A stretch of DNA of 64,000 nt, taken from Cellulosimicrobium cellulans (lineage in GTDB: Bacteria; Actinomycetota; Actinomycetes; Actinomycetales; Cellulomonadaceae). Where the stretch lies: positions 124,001 to 188,000 of the forward strand of contig NZ_VEGH01000005.1 of assembly GCF_007679345.1 (NCBI RefSeq), written 5' to 3'. A model generated the notes under the pieces. It saw nothing but the letters and a program-made list of their open reading frames with translations, searched no databases and was not told where the DNA came from. How positions within the stretch are numbered: position 1 is the stretch's first letter; the number at the start of each line of letters is the position of its first letter. Both the position numbers and the translations under genes were made by a program. Positions 26,524 through 36,458 of the stretch are shown here, one piece after another.

Positions 26524-28455
26524 TCACGCGCTCCGCTCGCTCGTCGCCGACCACGCACCTGCCGCGGCGCTCGCCACCGCCACGACCACGGCACTCGCGA
26601 GGACGACCGCGAGCACCCCGGCCGGCACCGAGGGCATGAGGTCCACCCCGTCGTGCCGCAGGTAGGACGCCATCCGTCCGTACAACGCCGCGGCGGCGGC
26701 CGCGGCGAGCGCCGCCGCCGTCGCGAGCACGACCACCACCTCCAGCACGGCGGTCCCGACGACCGACCGCCGACCGGCACCGACCCGCAGCAGCAGCCGC
26801 AGCTCTCCGCGACGCTCCCGCATCGACGTGCCGACCGACTGCGCAACCGCGCACAGCGCGAGGATCCCCGCGCCCCCGACCAGGGCGGACAGCCCCTGCG
26901 TCTGCGCGACCCGGCCGGCTCGGATCCGCGCTTCGACCCACTCCGGCACCGTCACGACGTCGGCGGCGGGGAGGGCCCGGCGGACGTCCGCGACCACCGT
27001 CGCCGCATCCACACCGGGCGCCGCCGTGACGAACCACCGCGAGTCGACGACGTCGCCGGGCTCGCGCAGCGCGTCGTCGGCGGCCAGCACGTCGTCCTGC
27101 ACGAACGCCGTCGACACGACGACGGCCGCGACGGTCAGCTCCCGCAGCGACCCGTCCGGCGCGATGATCGCGAGGGCGTCTCCGACGTGCGCCGACCGAT
27201 CGGTGGTCGCGACCGCGTCGCCGTGCACGTCGGACAGCCGACCGGCGACGACCGCGGCGTCCACCATCGAGGTCAACGCTTCCGGATCCGTCCAGGCGAC
27301 CGTCGGCAACCCGGGTCGCCCCTCGGGCCAGGCCCACCGGTTGCTGGTCTCGTACCGGACCGCCGACGCCCCGAGGTCCAGGTCCGGCCGTTCCGCCTCG
27401 GCGGTGCCGATTCCCACGTCCTCCGCGTCGACCGCCCGCACACTCGTCGCCATGACGTCGGCGCGGATCTGGTCCCGCCACTCGAGCAACCCGATCGCCT
27501 GCCCGGTCTGCGCCACCATGAACAGCGCGGTCGCGAGGGCGACGAGCAGCAGGACCGGGTTGCCGAGCGCCGCCGTCCGCCGCACGTCCCACGCCGCGTG
27601 CTCCCGCGCCACGAGTCCCGCCCCGGGCGCCACGCGCACGGCGACTGCGCCCACGAACCGAGCGACGGCGGGGATCACGACCGGGGCGAACGCCGACAGC
27701 GCGATCACGCTCGCCCCCGCGAGGAGCAGCGTCACCGCCTGCACCTCGCCGACCGACGGCGGCAGGACGAGAAGAGCAAGGACCGCCAGAGCGCCGAGCA
27801 CACCCCGCACGAGTCGGCCTCGCCCGAGCAGCGTGCGCACCGCGTCGCCCTGGGCGAGCGCCTCGATCGGCCGAACCCGCCCCACACGTCGAGCGGGTGC
27901 GAGCGCACCGAGGACCGCGACGACGGCGACTCCACCGGCGCACACCACGGCGAGCGCCGGCCGCGCGGACGGCTCGAACCCGCGAGGAGCCAGGTCGAGC
28001 CGCACGAGCAGCGCGGCGTACGGCGCGAGCAGGACCATCCCGGCCACCGCCGCGCCGGCGGAGGCGATCACGCTGACGACTGCCGCCTCGCCGAGCACGA
28101 GACGCGTCACCCGCCCCGGGGTCGCGCCCGCCAGCCGCAGCATCGCCAGCTCACGCCGACGCCCCTCGACGGCGAACCCCGTCGCAGACCCGACGAGGAA
28201 CACGGCGAAGAACAGGCACACGCCCGCGATCAGCCCGGTGACGTACTGCACCGACTCCAGCGCGACCCGCGCCTCCGCCGCAGCGCGCGGCGCCTCGCTC
28301 GCGAGCGTCAGCCCGTCCCCGTCTCCCGCGGCGGCGAGCAGCCCGATCGACGCGGTCGACAGCGCCGACGCTGCCGCGACGACCACGACGAGCCCGGCGT
28401 AGGCCCAGCGGTGCTCGCGCAGGAACGCCGGTGTCAGCGGGGTCCGAGCGCTCAT
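26524..28455 (-). CDS. FtsX-like ABC transporter permease
   Basis: A 643-residue membrane protein of the MacB/FtsX class with a duplicated layout. An N-terminal membrane segment is followed by a first three-helix FtsX unit (about 60-210), a central linker membrane region, an extracytoplasmic domain at about 330-520, and a second FtsX unit near the C-terminus (VGGAGILALCAVAQSVGTS, VVGTAVLEVVVVLAT). It overlaps the ATPase gene upstream by 4 bp. The pair likely exports a lipid, peptide or drug, or acts as a mechanotransmitter. No dedicated sensor kinase adjoins it. Confidence 0.9.
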   Translation of the reverse strand: MSARTPLTPAFLREHRWAYAGLVVVVAAASALSTASIGLLAAAGDGDGLTLASEAPRAAAEARVALESVQYVTGLIAGVCLFFAVFLVGSATGFAVEGRRRELAMLRLAGATPGRVTRLVLGEAAVVSVIASAGAAVAGMVLLAPYAALLVRLDLAPRGFEPSARPALAVVCAGGVAVVAVLGALAPARRVGRVRPIEALAQGDAVRTLLGRGRLVRGVLGALAVLALLVLPPSVGEVQAVTLLLAGASVIALSAFAPVVIPAVARFVGAVAVRVAPGAGLVAREHAAWDVRRTAALGNPVLLLVALATALFMVAQTGQAIGLLEWRDQIRADVMATSVRAVDAEDVGIGTAEAERPDLDLGASAVRYETSNRWAWPEGRPGLPTVAWTDPEALTSMVDAAVVAGRLSDVHGDAVATTDRSAHVGDALAIIAPDGSLRELTVAAVVVSTAFVQDDVLAADDALREPGDVVDSRWFVTAAPGVDAATVVADVRRALPAADVVTVPEWVEARIRAGRVAQTQGLSALVGGAGILALCAVAQSVGTSMRERRGELRLLLRVGAGRRSVVGTAVLEVVVVLATAAALAAAAAAALYGRMASYLRHDGVDLMPSVPAGVLAVVLASAVVVAVASAAAGAWSATSERSA

Positions 28456-29234
28456 GCGCGCGTGTCCAGGTCCGCGAGCGTCCGGGCGATCGTGGCGGGC
28501 GAGCCGCCGGCGACCTCGTCCACCAGCCGCCCGTCGATCAGGAACAGCGTGCGGTCGGCGTGCGCCGCGACCACCGGGTCGTGCGTGACCATCACCACCG
28601 CCGACCCCTCGTCGGTGAGCGCCGTGAGCTCGCGGAGCACCACCTCCCCGGAGCGGGAGTCGAGGGCGCCGGTCGGCTCGTCGGCGATGACGACCGCCGG
28701 CCGGGTGAGCAGCGCCCGCGCGATCGCGACGCGCTGCCGCTGGCCTCCGGAGAGCGCGTCGGGCCGCGACTGCAGCTTGTCACCGAGGCCGACACGCTCG
28801 AGCGAGGCGCGGACGGCGTCGTCCGCGGCGGGGTGACCGTCGAAGCGGGCCGGCAGGCCGACGTTCTGCTCGGCCGTCAGCGCGGGGATGAGGTTGAAGT
28901 CCTGGAAGACGAATCCGAGCTGCCGACGTCGGAGCTCCGTGAGTCGGCGCTCCGACGCGGTGCGGACGTCGACGCCGTCCAGGAGGATGCGGCCCGCGGT
29001 GGCGCGGACGAGGCCGGCTGCGCAGTACAGCAGCGTCGACTTGCCGGAGCCGGACGGGCCCATGATCGCGGTCCAGGTGCCGCGGCGGAACTCGGCGGTC
29101 ACGTCGTCGACGGCGCGGACCGGAGCGGCCTTCGTCTCGAAGACGTGCGTGACGCCGTCGAGGGAGAGGACGACGTCCTCGGTGCTCGGCGGCCGAAGGC
29201 CCCGTCGGTCGGGCCGAGTCGCGCGCAGTCCCAT
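28452..29234 (-). CDS. MacB/LolD-type ABC transporter ATPase
   Basis: The 260-residue ATPase has Walker A GPSGSGKST, Q-loop GFVFQDFNLIPALT, signature LSGGQRQRVAIARAL, Walker B VVIADEPTGALDS and switch His MVTHDP. The Q-loop and LDS after Walker B are typical of the MacB/LolD exporter group. ATG at 29234 follows GGAGGG. It forms an operon with the FtsX-like permease, with a promoter at 29310-29339. Confidence 0.93.
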   Translation of the reverse strand: MGLRATRPDRRGLRPPSTEDVVLSLDGVTHVFETKAAPVRAVDDVTAEFRRGTWTAIMGPSGSGKSTLLYCAAGLVRATAGRILLDGVDVRTASERRLTELRRRQLGFVFQDFNLIPALTAEQNVGLPARFDGHPAADDAVRASLERVGLGDKLQSRPDALSGGQRQRVAIARALLTRPAVVIADEPTGALDSRSGEVVLRELTALTDEGSAVVMVTHDPVVAAHADRTLFLIDGRLVDEVAGGSPATIARTLADLDTRA

Positions 29235-29309
29235 GAGCCGCGTTCCCTCCGTCGGGCACGAGGCGCGCCCCGGCGCACCTCAATGGGGTTGGTCAGCGGC
29301 TGCGGATCG

Positions 29310-29339
29310 ACGCTAGGTCACGCAATCGCACACGCACAA
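29310..29339 (-). promoter_or_regulatory. Predicted promoter of the ABC exporter pair
   Basis: On the minus strand TTGTGC, an 18-base spacer and TAGCGT. This is the same architecture as the galM, mmsA and bgl promoters. The start codon lies about 70 bp downstream. Confidence 0.6.
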
Positions 29340-29355
29340 CCCGCGCTCACGCCGC

Positions 29356-30384
29356 TCAGCTGAACCCGATCCTCCGCCGCGCCACCCGGTACGCCAGCAC
29401 CGACACCCGCCGCCCCACACGCCCCGGCAGGTTCGACAGCTGCCCGACCGCCGACCACCGCACGCGCCGGTACAGCCACGGGTCGGTCGCCCGGAGCTCG
29501 GTCCACAGCCGGTCCCGCTCCGCGAGGGCCGCCTCCGTCCCGGCCCGCACGGCGAGGATCGACGACACCGCGCAGGTGATCGCGAGGTGGTGCAGCCGGT
29601 ACCGGTGCAGCTGCGGCTCCCCCACCCGGATCCCGGCCACGTGCGCCAGGAGCAGCCGGGTGACCCGGAGCTGCTGGTCGAGCCGCCGGATCATCACCTG
29701 CTCCTGCACGGACTGGTCGATCCGCCCGATGAAGTACCGGTACAGGTCGACGTCGAGGTAGTACAGCGACCGCACCCGGGCCAGCGGCACGAGGGCGAAC
29801 AGGTTGTCCACGTAGAACGTGTGCTCGGGCAGCCGGAGCCCGGACTCGCGCACCACGGCGGTCCGGTAGGTCAGCGCGTGCATCATCAGGTACTGGCGGT
29901 TGGCGAACCGGCCGGTGTCCGCCCAGCGCAGCACCCGCCCCGGTGGCAGCGCTCCGCCGTACCGGACGGCGGCCTTGGTCCGCTTGCCCACCTTCTCGTA
30001 GACGAAGTTCGTCACGAGCAGGTCGACCGGCCGGTCCTCCGCGACCCATCCGCGCAGCGTCCTCAGGACGGCCCGGAACGCCTCGGGCTCGACCCAGTCG
30101 TCCGCGTCCACCACCTTGAGGTAGGCACCGCGCGCGGCCGCGAGGCCGGTGTTGATCGCCGCGCCGTGCCCGCCGTTCGCCTGGCGCAGCAGCCGCACCG
30201 TGCCGGGGTGCGCCGCGACGTAGCCGGCGGCCAGAGCGGCCGTGCCGTCGGTGGACCCGTCGTCGACGACCAGGATCTCGACGTCCGTCCCGAAGCCGAC
30301 GACGGAGTCCAGCGCGCGCCCGAGGTACCCCGCCGCGTCGTACGCCGGCACGACGACCGTCAGGACCGGGCCGGCGGGGATCAC
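29356..30384 (-). CDS. Family 2 glycosyltransferase
   Basis: A 342-residue GT-A fold transferase. N-terminal LTVVVPAYDAAGYLGRAL, ILVVDDGSTDGT and LRQANGGHGAAINTGLAAARG are classic GT2 motifs, and VVDADDWVEPEAF contains the metal-binding DxD. It has no clear membrane segments. GTG at 30384 overlaps the GtrA-like stop by 4 bp. A GT2 coupled to a GtrA-like protein is the standard pairing for transferring a sugar via polyprenyl phosphate to a cell-surface glycan. It is the last gene of the GH3 cluster, suggesting a surface glycan that is both built and trimmed. Confidence 0.9.
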   Translation of the reverse strand: MIPAGPVLTVVVPAYDAAGYLGRALDSVVGFGTDVEILVVDDGSTDGTAALAAGYVAAHPGTVRLLRQANGGHGAAINTGLAAARGAYLKVVDADDWVEPEAFRAVLRTLRGWVAEDRPVDLLVTNFVYEKVGKRTKAAVRYGGALPPGRVLRWADTGRFANRQYLMMHALTYRTAVVRESGLRLPEHTFYVDNLFALVPLARVRSLYYLDVDLYRYFIGRIDQSVQEQVMIRRLDQQLRVTRLLLAHVAGIRVGEPQLHRYRLHHLAITCAVSSILAVRAGTEAALAERDRLWTELRATDPWLYRRVRWSAVGQLSNLPGRVGRRVSVLAYRVARRRIGFS

Positions 30385-31034
30385 GTCGAGCGCACCTCCG
30401 CGTCGTCGGCGTCGGCGGACCCGTCGCCGGGGGCGGCAGGTGGCGCTCCCGGCACCTGCTTGAAGATCACCTTGAAGATCGGGAAGAACACCCAGAACGA
30501 GATCGCCGCGTTGATGATCATCGTGACGAAGTCGGCCAGCGTCTCCCCGGTCCCCCCGAGACCCCAGGACTCGATGAACAGGTCGTAGATCGGCGCCTTG
30601 TACCAACCCTGCGCGGCGGCGGCGAACAGCGTGATGATCACGTACGCGATGGCGTACCACATGGCGGCCTTCGCGACCGAGGAGTTCGACTTGAACGTGA
30701 TGTTCCGCTGCGCGAAGAAGTTGATCACCTGGGCGATCAGCAGCGTGATCTGCACGGCCAGGAAGTACGCGAGGCCGCCCCCGCCGCCGGGCAGCGCGCC
30801 CTCCGCGTAGTCGAAGACGAAGTACTGCGAACCGTCGGGGTTCGAGCCGACGGGCCACACCTGGAACGACGTGTCGATCAGGGACGTCATCCCGAACAGC
30901 CACTTGATGAACGGCATGAGGGCGAGCTGCAGGACGGTCACGCCGTTGCTGATGAGGAAGAACACGACGAACTGCGCGAGCCCGGGGCGGGCGGTGGCGA
31001 ACCGGCCCCAGGCGTCCTTCAGGCGGGTGAGCAT
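30381..31034 (-). CDS. GtrA-like membrane protein
   Basis: A 217-residue membrane protein with four hydrophobic segments (QFVVFFLISNGVTVLQLAL, YFLAVQITLLIAQVINFFA, WYAIAYVIITLFAAAAQG, MIINAAISFWVFFPIF). This topology and the NFFAQRNITFKSN loop fit the GtrA family, proposed to flip polyprenyl-linked sugars. ATG at 31034 follows GAGGAGG. An insertion between segments 1 and 2 (about residues 45-85) is larger than in many GtrA proteins. It is coupled by a 4-bp overlap to the glycosyltransferase gene. Confidence 0.85.
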   Translation of the reverse strand: MLTRLKDAWGRFATARPGLAQFVVFFLISNGVTVLQLALMPFIKWLFGMTSLIDTSFQVWPVGSNPDGSQYFVFDYAEGALPGGGGGLAYFLAVQITLLIAQVINFFAQRNITFKSNSSVAKAAMWYAIAYVIITLFAAAAQGWYKAPIYDLFIESWGLGGTGETLADFVTMIINAAISFWVFFPIFKVIFKQVPGAPPAAPGDGSADADDAEVRST

Positions 31035-31098
31035 GCGGGTCGTGCCTCCTCGTCGGCGTGCGGGTCGGCGGGCACCGGCCGGGCGCCCTCGCGGCGGG

Positions 31099-33510
31099 TC
31101 ACCACGGCCCGCGCAGCTCGCGCGCCGTGCGGCGGTCGGCGCGCCGGTTCCGGACGAACGCGCGCAGCGTGGCGCCGAGGCCGGTCCAGAGGTGCCCGTT
31201 CACGACGCGGACGATGCCGTCGACCATCGCGCCGTCGACCATGCCGTTCGTCATCTTCCCGATGGCCCGGAACGGCATGTTGAGCAGGAACAGGGTGTTC
31301 AGGTCGGGCTCGCCGCGGGCCTCGGCTCGGTCACGGCGCCGGGCCAGCACCCGGTGGGCGAACCGGGCGAGCGGGGACGGCGCGTCGGCCATCCGCGCGA
31401 GCGCGTCGTTCGGACCGAGCGGGCCCGACCAGGCCGCGGGTGGGACGGGACGGCCGAGCAGCGCGGCGAAGTCCGCGTCGGGGACGTCGCGCACGTCGGC
31501 ACGCGCGTACCGCGCCGGCACGGGCGCGCGTCCCTCGGCAGCCGTCACCCGGCCGGAGCCGACGACCTCCACCGGCTGGGCCAGCGGCAGGTCGTCGACG
31601 TGTCCCCCCGCGAGCACGGTCCAGGCCCCGCCCTCGACGACCCAGGCGCCCGAGCCGACGTCCCAGTGCCGGAAGGCGGAGTCGCCGAGCGGCACGGTCA
31701 CCGCGCGCGATTCCCCGGGCGCGAGCGAGACACGGCTGAACCCGGCGAGCGTGCGGTGCGGGCGGGGCACCAGGGCCGACTCCCGGTGGACGTACACCTG
31801 CACCACGTCGTCCCCGGGCACGGTGCCCGTGTTGACCACGGTGACGGTCGCGGAGCGGGGCGTCACCACCAGGTCCTTGTGCTCGAAGGTGGTGTACGAG
31901 AGCCCGAAGCCGAACGGGAACGTCACCGGCACACCGGCCGTCGCGTAGTACCGGTAGCCCACGTACGGACCCTCCCGGTACTCGGCCGTCCGCTGCTCGC
32001 CGGGGAAGGTCGCGGCGGTCGGGGTGTCCGCGAGCGCCACCGGCACCGTCTCGGCGAGGTGCCCGGACGGGTTCACCGCGCCGGTCAGCACGTCGAGCAG
32101 CCCGCCGGCACCGGCCTGCCCGGACAGGTAGCCGTGCACGAGCGCCCGCGCGGAGCCCAGCCACGGCATCTCGACCACGCCGCCGGCCGCCAGCACGACG
32201 ACGGTCCGCGGGTTCACGGCGGCCACCGCGGCGAGCAGCTCGGTCTGCACCGCGCTCAGCGCCAGCGTCGACCGGTCCAGCCCTTCCGACTCGGCGACCT
32301 CGTCCAGCCCGAGGAGCAGCAGCGCGACGTCGGCACCGCGGGCCGCCTCCACGGCCTCGTCGCGCAGTGCGCAGTCCCGGACGCCGTCCCGCCGGAAGCC
32401 ACGGGCGAACGCGGTCATCTCCAGCCCCGAGTCCCCCACGAGGTCGAGGACCGTGTCGAGCCGGGTCGGGTTCACCGCCGAGGACCCCGCCCCCTGGTAG
32501 CGCGGCGTCTCCGCGAAGTCGCCGATCACCGCGACCCGGGTGCCGGGCGCCAGCGGCAGCAGGGCGTCCTCGTTCTTGAGCAGCACGGCCGACCGGGCGG
32601 CGACCCGCCGGGCCAGCGCGTGGTGGGCGTCGGCGTCGACCGGCGGCGCCGTACCGGGCTCCCGGGCATCGGCCACCAGCCGCAGCACCTCGGCGGCGCG
32701 CGCGTCCAGGACCGTCTCCGCCAGGCGGCCGTCGGCGACGGCCGCGACGAGCTGGCGCACGGAGTCCAGGCCAGCCGCCGGCATCTCGAGCGTCCCGCCC
32801 GCGGCCGCGGCGGCGACCACGTCGTTCGACCCGCCCCAGTCGGACACCACGACGCCGTCGAAGCCCCACTCCTCGCGGAGCACCTGCCGGAGCAGGAACG
32901 GGTCCTCGTGCGCGTACGTGCCGTTGACCCGGTTGTACGCGGACATGATCGTGCGCGGCCGACCCTCCACGACCACGATGCCGAACGCCGCCAGGTAGAT
33001 CTCCCGCAGCGTCCGCTCGTCGACCACCGAGTCCGACGCCATCCGGCGCAGCTCCTGGGAGTTCGCCGCGAAGTGCTTCGGGCACGCCGCCACGCCCGCG
33101 GACTGGATCCCTCGCACGTACCCGGCGGCCATCCGCCCCGCCAGCAGCGGGTCCTCGGAGAAGTACTCGAAGTTCCGCCCGCCCAGCGGCGAGCGCTTGA
33201 TGTTCAGCCCCGGGCCCAGCAGCACGTCCACGTCCTGCGCCGCGGCCTCCGCACCCAGCGCCCGCCCGACCTCCTCGGCCAGCTCCGGGTCCCAGGTGTT
33301 CGCCACCGCCGCCGCCGTCGGGAAGCAGGTCGCGGGGAGCGACTCCGCCAGACCGAGGTGGTCGGCGGCGCCGGTCTGCTTGCGCACCCCGTGCGGGCCG
33401 TCCGCCAGCCACAACGACCGGACCCCGTGCCGCGGCAGGTCCCGCGTCTCCCAGACCGTGCTGCCGGTGAGCAGCGCGGCCCTCTCCAGCACCGTCAGGT
33501 CCTCGATCAC
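31099..33510 (-). CDS. GH3 beta-glucosidase-type enzyme (no signal peptide)
   Basis: An 803-residue GH3 hydrolase in normal domain order. A TIM-barrel half carries LADGPHGVR, KRSPLGGRNFEYFSEDP, the KHFAAN motif and the nucleophile in GVVVSDWGGSND (Asp224). It is followed by the alpha/beta sandwich, and by the FnIII-like domain with SYTTFEHKDLVV. A C-terminal tail of about 110 residues exceeds the family core and may be a small helical domain. GTG at 33510 overlaps the preceding stop by 4 bp. With no signal peptide it should act in the cytoplasm, on sugars released by the two surface GH3 enzymes encoded upstream. Substrate linkage is not certain. Confidence 0.92.
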   Translation of the reverse strand: MIEDLTVLERAALLTGSTVWETRDLPRHGVRSLWLADGPHGVRKQTGAADHLGLAESLPATCFPTAAAVANTWDPELAEEVGRALGAEAAAQDVDVLLGPGLNIKRSPLGGRNFEYFSEDPLLAGRMAAGYVRGIQSAGVAACPKHFAANSQELRRMASDSVVDERTLREIYLAAFGIVVVEGRPRTIMSAYNRVNGTYAHEDPFLLRQVLREEWGFDGVVVSDWGGSNDVVAAAAAGGTLEMPAAGLDSVRQLVAAVADGRLAETVLDARAAEVLRLVADAREPGTAPPVDADAHHALARRVAARSAVLLKNEDALLPLAPGTRVAVIGDFAETPRYQGAGSSAVNPTRLDTVLDLVGDSGLEMTAFARGFRRDGVRDCALRDEAVEAARGADVALLLLGLDEVAESEGLDRSTLALSAVQTELLAAVAAVNPRTVVVLAAGGVVEMPWLGSARALVHGYLSGQAGAGGLLDVLTGAVNPSGHLAETVPVALADTPTAATFPGEQRTAEYREGPYVGYRYYATAGVPVTFPFGFGLSYTTFEHKDLVVTPRSATVTVVNTGTVPGDDVVQVYVHRESALVPRPHRTLAGFSRVSLAPGESRAVTVPLGDSAFRHWDVGSGAWVVEGGAWTVLAGGHVDDLPLAQPVEVVGSGRVTAAEGRAPVPARYARADVRDVPDADFAALLGRPVPPAAWSGPLGPNDALARMADAPSPLARFAHRVLARRRDRAEARGEPDLNTLFLLNMPFRAIGKMTNGMVDGAMVDGIVRVVNGHLWTGLGATLRAFVRNRRADRRTARELRGPW

Positions 33511-36458
33511 GGCGTCCCCGCCCGACCGGTGCGGCGCACCCGCCGGACCAGGAGCAGCACCCCGGCCGCCACGAGCAGCCCGAGCACCGCGGTCCCGATG
33601 ACCTGGCCGAGCACCCAGGCCGGCGGCGTGTAGGACACCGTGGCCCCCGGCGCGAGCCCGTTCATGGCGTTCGAGTTGGCGACGGTGAACAGGATGTTGT
33701 GCGTCGCCGCCCGGATGTCGGCGCGGGCCTTGGCCGAGGTGGTGTCGTTGAACGACTTCGACGGCTGGAAGGTCAGCGTCAGGTCCGTACCCGCGTGGAT
33801 GCCCTCGTTCGGGTTCATGTACGGGTACAGGTTGAAGTCGGAGATCGCGAAGCCCTCGAAGCCCCACTCGTCCCGGAGCACTGTGCCCATCAGGGCCTCG
33901 GACCCGCCGGCCCAGGTCGCGCCGATGCGGTTGAACGAGCTCATCACGCCGCCGGCGCCGATCGTCGTCCGGGCGGGTGTGCCCTCGTCGTCCGCGAGGA
34001 ACGGCACCTCCATCGAGATGTTCTTGACGGCCATCTCGAACGGCTTGAGGTAGAGCTCCCGGATCGTCTGCTCGGTCGCCCAGGTCGCGATGCCGTTGTT
34101 GACCCGGTTCGTCTCCTGCTCGTTCAGCGCGTAGTGCTTGAGCATCGTGTAGACGCCCTGCTCAGCCGCGCCGTTCGCGACAGCCGTCAGGAGCGCGCCG
34201 GACAGGTGCGGGTCCTCCGAGTAGTACTCGAAGTTCCGGCCGCCGAACGGCGAGCGGTGCAGGTTCACGGCCGGCGCGTACCAGCCGTTGATGTCCTTGT
34301 GCAGCGCCTCCTCGCCGAGCATCCGTCCCATCTCGGCGCCGAGCTCGATGTCCCAGGTCTGCGCGATGAGCGCCTCGGAGGGGTAGGCGACGCCGTTGAT
34401 CGAGGAGTTGATGAACGAGGAGAACCCGGCGGGCCCGTCGGGCTCGGTAGTCTGCGGCTTCGCGATCGAGCCGATCGCCGACGTCTGGTACGCGCCGTTG
34501 AGCAGCATGTCGGTCATGTCGCCGACGCTCAGCGAGTCGAGCAGCTCCTCCCACTGCGGGTCGTCCTTCGGCAGCCCGCGCAGGTCGACCAGCGCGATCT
34601 CGGACCGGGCGTCGGTCGTGGGGTTCTCGCCGTCGTAGTCCGCCGCGGCGGCCTCGTGGTCCCAGGCGGCGAAGCCCTCGGCCACGGCGTCGCTCGCGAC
34701 GTACAGGTCCGGGGTCGGCGCCGTCGGGAAGGTCCCGGCGAAGTCCGCGCGGGACATCGACAGGACCTTGCCGCCGGTCGGTGTCGCGCTGAACTGCTCC
34801 GACACGTCGTCGAACTGGTTGGTCACGGGCGCGTGGTCCGAGGCCCGGTGGTCCTCGCCGGCGTAGACCACGTCGACGTCGACGACGTAGCGGATCGGCT
34901 CGGTGCCCGCCGCGAGGGTGTGCGAGTCGCTGCGGACGCTCAGCAGGTAGGTGCCCGCCTCCAGGACGTAGGCCTCGTGGCCGATGTGGTCGTAGGACGC
35001 CAGGTCCTCGACGGCGACCTCCAGCGTCACCGTCTCGGACGCCCCCGGCGCGAGCTCGGAGGTCTTGTCGAAGGCCACCAGCACGACCTCGGCCTTCTCG
35101 ATCCCCCCCGGCGTGTACGGCGCGCTGGCGTAGAGCTGCACGACCTCCCGGCCGGCGACGTCGCCGGTGTTCGTGACCTCGACGTCGACGGTGATCGAGC
35201 CGTCGACGGCGCCGAGGTCGGTGTCCGTCACGCGCTGGTCGAACGTCGTGTACGCCAGGCCGTGGCCGAACGGGTAGACCACCGCGTCCTCGTAGTCGAT
35301 GAAGTCCTCGGCGGCGGCCGTCTCGTAGTAGCGGTAGCCGATGTAGATGCCCTCGGCGTAGTGCACGAACGGCGCGTCGCCGGTGACCGTGGCGTTCGAC
35401 GTCGCCCGCTCGACGGCCGGGACCGGGTACGACACCTCCAGGTTCTCGTAGACGAAATCGCCGACGTTCGGGTAGGTCGGGTCGGCGGCGAAGTCCGCGG
35501 CCCACACGTCGGCGGTGCGGCCGGACGGGTTGACCTCGCCGGCCAGGACCGCACCGAGCGCGTCGAAACCGGTCGCACCGGGCGAGCCCGCGAGCAGGAT
35601 CGCGGCCACGTCCGGGTCGTCGTGCAGCGCGCCGAGCTCCATCGTCGTCGAGGCGTTGACCACGACGACCACGGTGTCGAAGGACTCCGTCGCGAGCGCG
35701 ATCAGGTCTCGCTCGTCCTGGTTGAGCTGGAGCTGGTGCTGGCCCGGGACCGCGTGATCGTCCCAGCCCGTCATGTCCTGCGTGAGGTCGCCGCCCTCGC
35801 CGCCGGGGCGGCCGAGGAAGACCAGGGCCGCGTCGCCGTACCGGTCGAAGGTGGCGGCCTGCGCGGCGTACTCGCCGACCGGCAGCTCGCCAATGAAGTA
35901 GGTCGAGATGTCCGGGCGGTCCATCTCGATGAACCCGCGCGGCTGCTCCGCGGCGTAGGCCTCGATCGCCCCGTAGACGGCGTCGTTGACCTCGAAGCCG
36001 GCGTTCTCCAGGCCGGCACGCGCCGTGACCGCGGAGTTCGTGTCGACCGAGCCGGAGCCCGACCCGCCGAACACCGGGTCCGCCGCGGCCCGGCCGAGCA
36101 TCGTGACCCGGGCGCCCGTGGCGAGAGGCAGCGTCGCGGCGTCGTTCTTCGCCAGGACGATGCCGCCGGCGGCGATCTGCTCGACCAGGTCCCGGGCCGC
36201 GGCGTCGACGTCCTCGAGGGAGGCGAACCGCGACGTGTAGTACTCCGTGTCCCAGTCCGCCGACTCGTCGGAGTTCGTGAACGTGTAGGTGCCGGAGCCG
36301 AGCTGCGACGCGACCCAGCCGCCGGCGACGACGAGGGCGACGTTCACCACCACGGCCAGCGCGGTGACGACTGCCAGCACGGGGACCCAGATCCCCAGCA
36401 GCTTCCGGTTCGACATCGGCGGCCTGCCGCCGGCGGGCCGGGTCGCGTCGCGGCTCAC
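33507..36458 (-). CDS. Membrane-anchored GH3 enzyme with permuted domain order
   Basis: A 983-residue GH3 protein in which the usual order is reversed. After an N-terminal membrane segment (VLAVVTALAVVVNVALVVAG) come the alpha/beta sandwich (IVLAKNDAATLPL, EVNPSGRTADVW) and FnIII domain (GHGLAYTTFDQRV). The TIM-barrel half follows at about residues 570-930 (NLHRSPFGGRNFEYYSEDP, LKHYALNEQE, and the nucleophile Asp in GFAISDFNLYPY). A second membrane segment and an Arg-rich tail end it. Reversed GH3 order is known in some Ruminococcus and Butyrivibrio enzymes. GTG at 36458 gives the usual 4-bp overlap and follows GAGGTG; an ATG at 36416 is the alternative. Confidence 0.9.
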   Translation of the reverse strand: MSRDATRPAGGRPPMSNRKLLGIWVPVLAVVTALAVVVNVALVVAGGWVASQLGSGTYTFTNSDESADWDTEYYTSRFASLEDVDAAARDLVEQIAAGGIVLAKNDAATLPLATGARVTMLGRAAADPVFGGSGSGSVDTNSAVTARAGLENAGFEVNDAVYGAIEAYAAEQPRGFIEMDRPDISTYFIGELPVGEYAAQAATFDRYGDAALVFLGRPGGEGGDLTQDMTGWDDHAVPGQHQLQLNQDERDLIALATESFDTVVVVVNASTTMELGALHDDPDVAAILLAGSPGATGFDALGAVLAGEVNPSGRTADVWAADFAADPTYPNVGDFVYENLEVSYPVPAVERATSNATVTGDAPFVHYAEGIYIGYRYYETAAAEDFIDYEDAVVYPFGHGLAYTTFDQRVTDTDLGAVDGSITVDVEVTNTGDVAGREVVQLYASAPYTPGGIEKAEVVLVAFDKTSELAPGASETVTLEVAVEDLASYDHIGHEAYVLEAGTYLLSVRSDSHTLAAGTEPIRYVVDVDVVYAGEDHRASDHAPVTNQFDDVSEQFSATPTGGKVLSMSRADFAGTFPTAPTPDLYVASDAVAEGFAAWDHEAAAADYDGENPTTDARSEIALVDLRGLPKDDPQWEELLDSLSVGDMTDMLLNGAYQTSAIGSIAKPQTTEPDGPAGFSSFINSSINGVAYPSEALIAQTWDIELGAEMGRMLGEEALHKDINGWYAPAVNLHRSPFGGRNFEYYSEDPHLSGALLTAVANGAAEQGVYTMLKHYALNEQETNRVNNGIATWATEQTIRELYLKPFEMAVKNISMEVPFLADDEGTPARTTIGAGGVMSSFNRIGATWAGGSEALMGTVLRDEWGFEGFAISDFNLYPYMNPNEGIHAGTDLTLTFQPSKSFNDTTSAKARADIRAATHNILFTVANSNAMNGLAPGATVSYTPPAWVLGQVIGTAVLGLLVAAGVLLLVRRVRRTGRAGTP

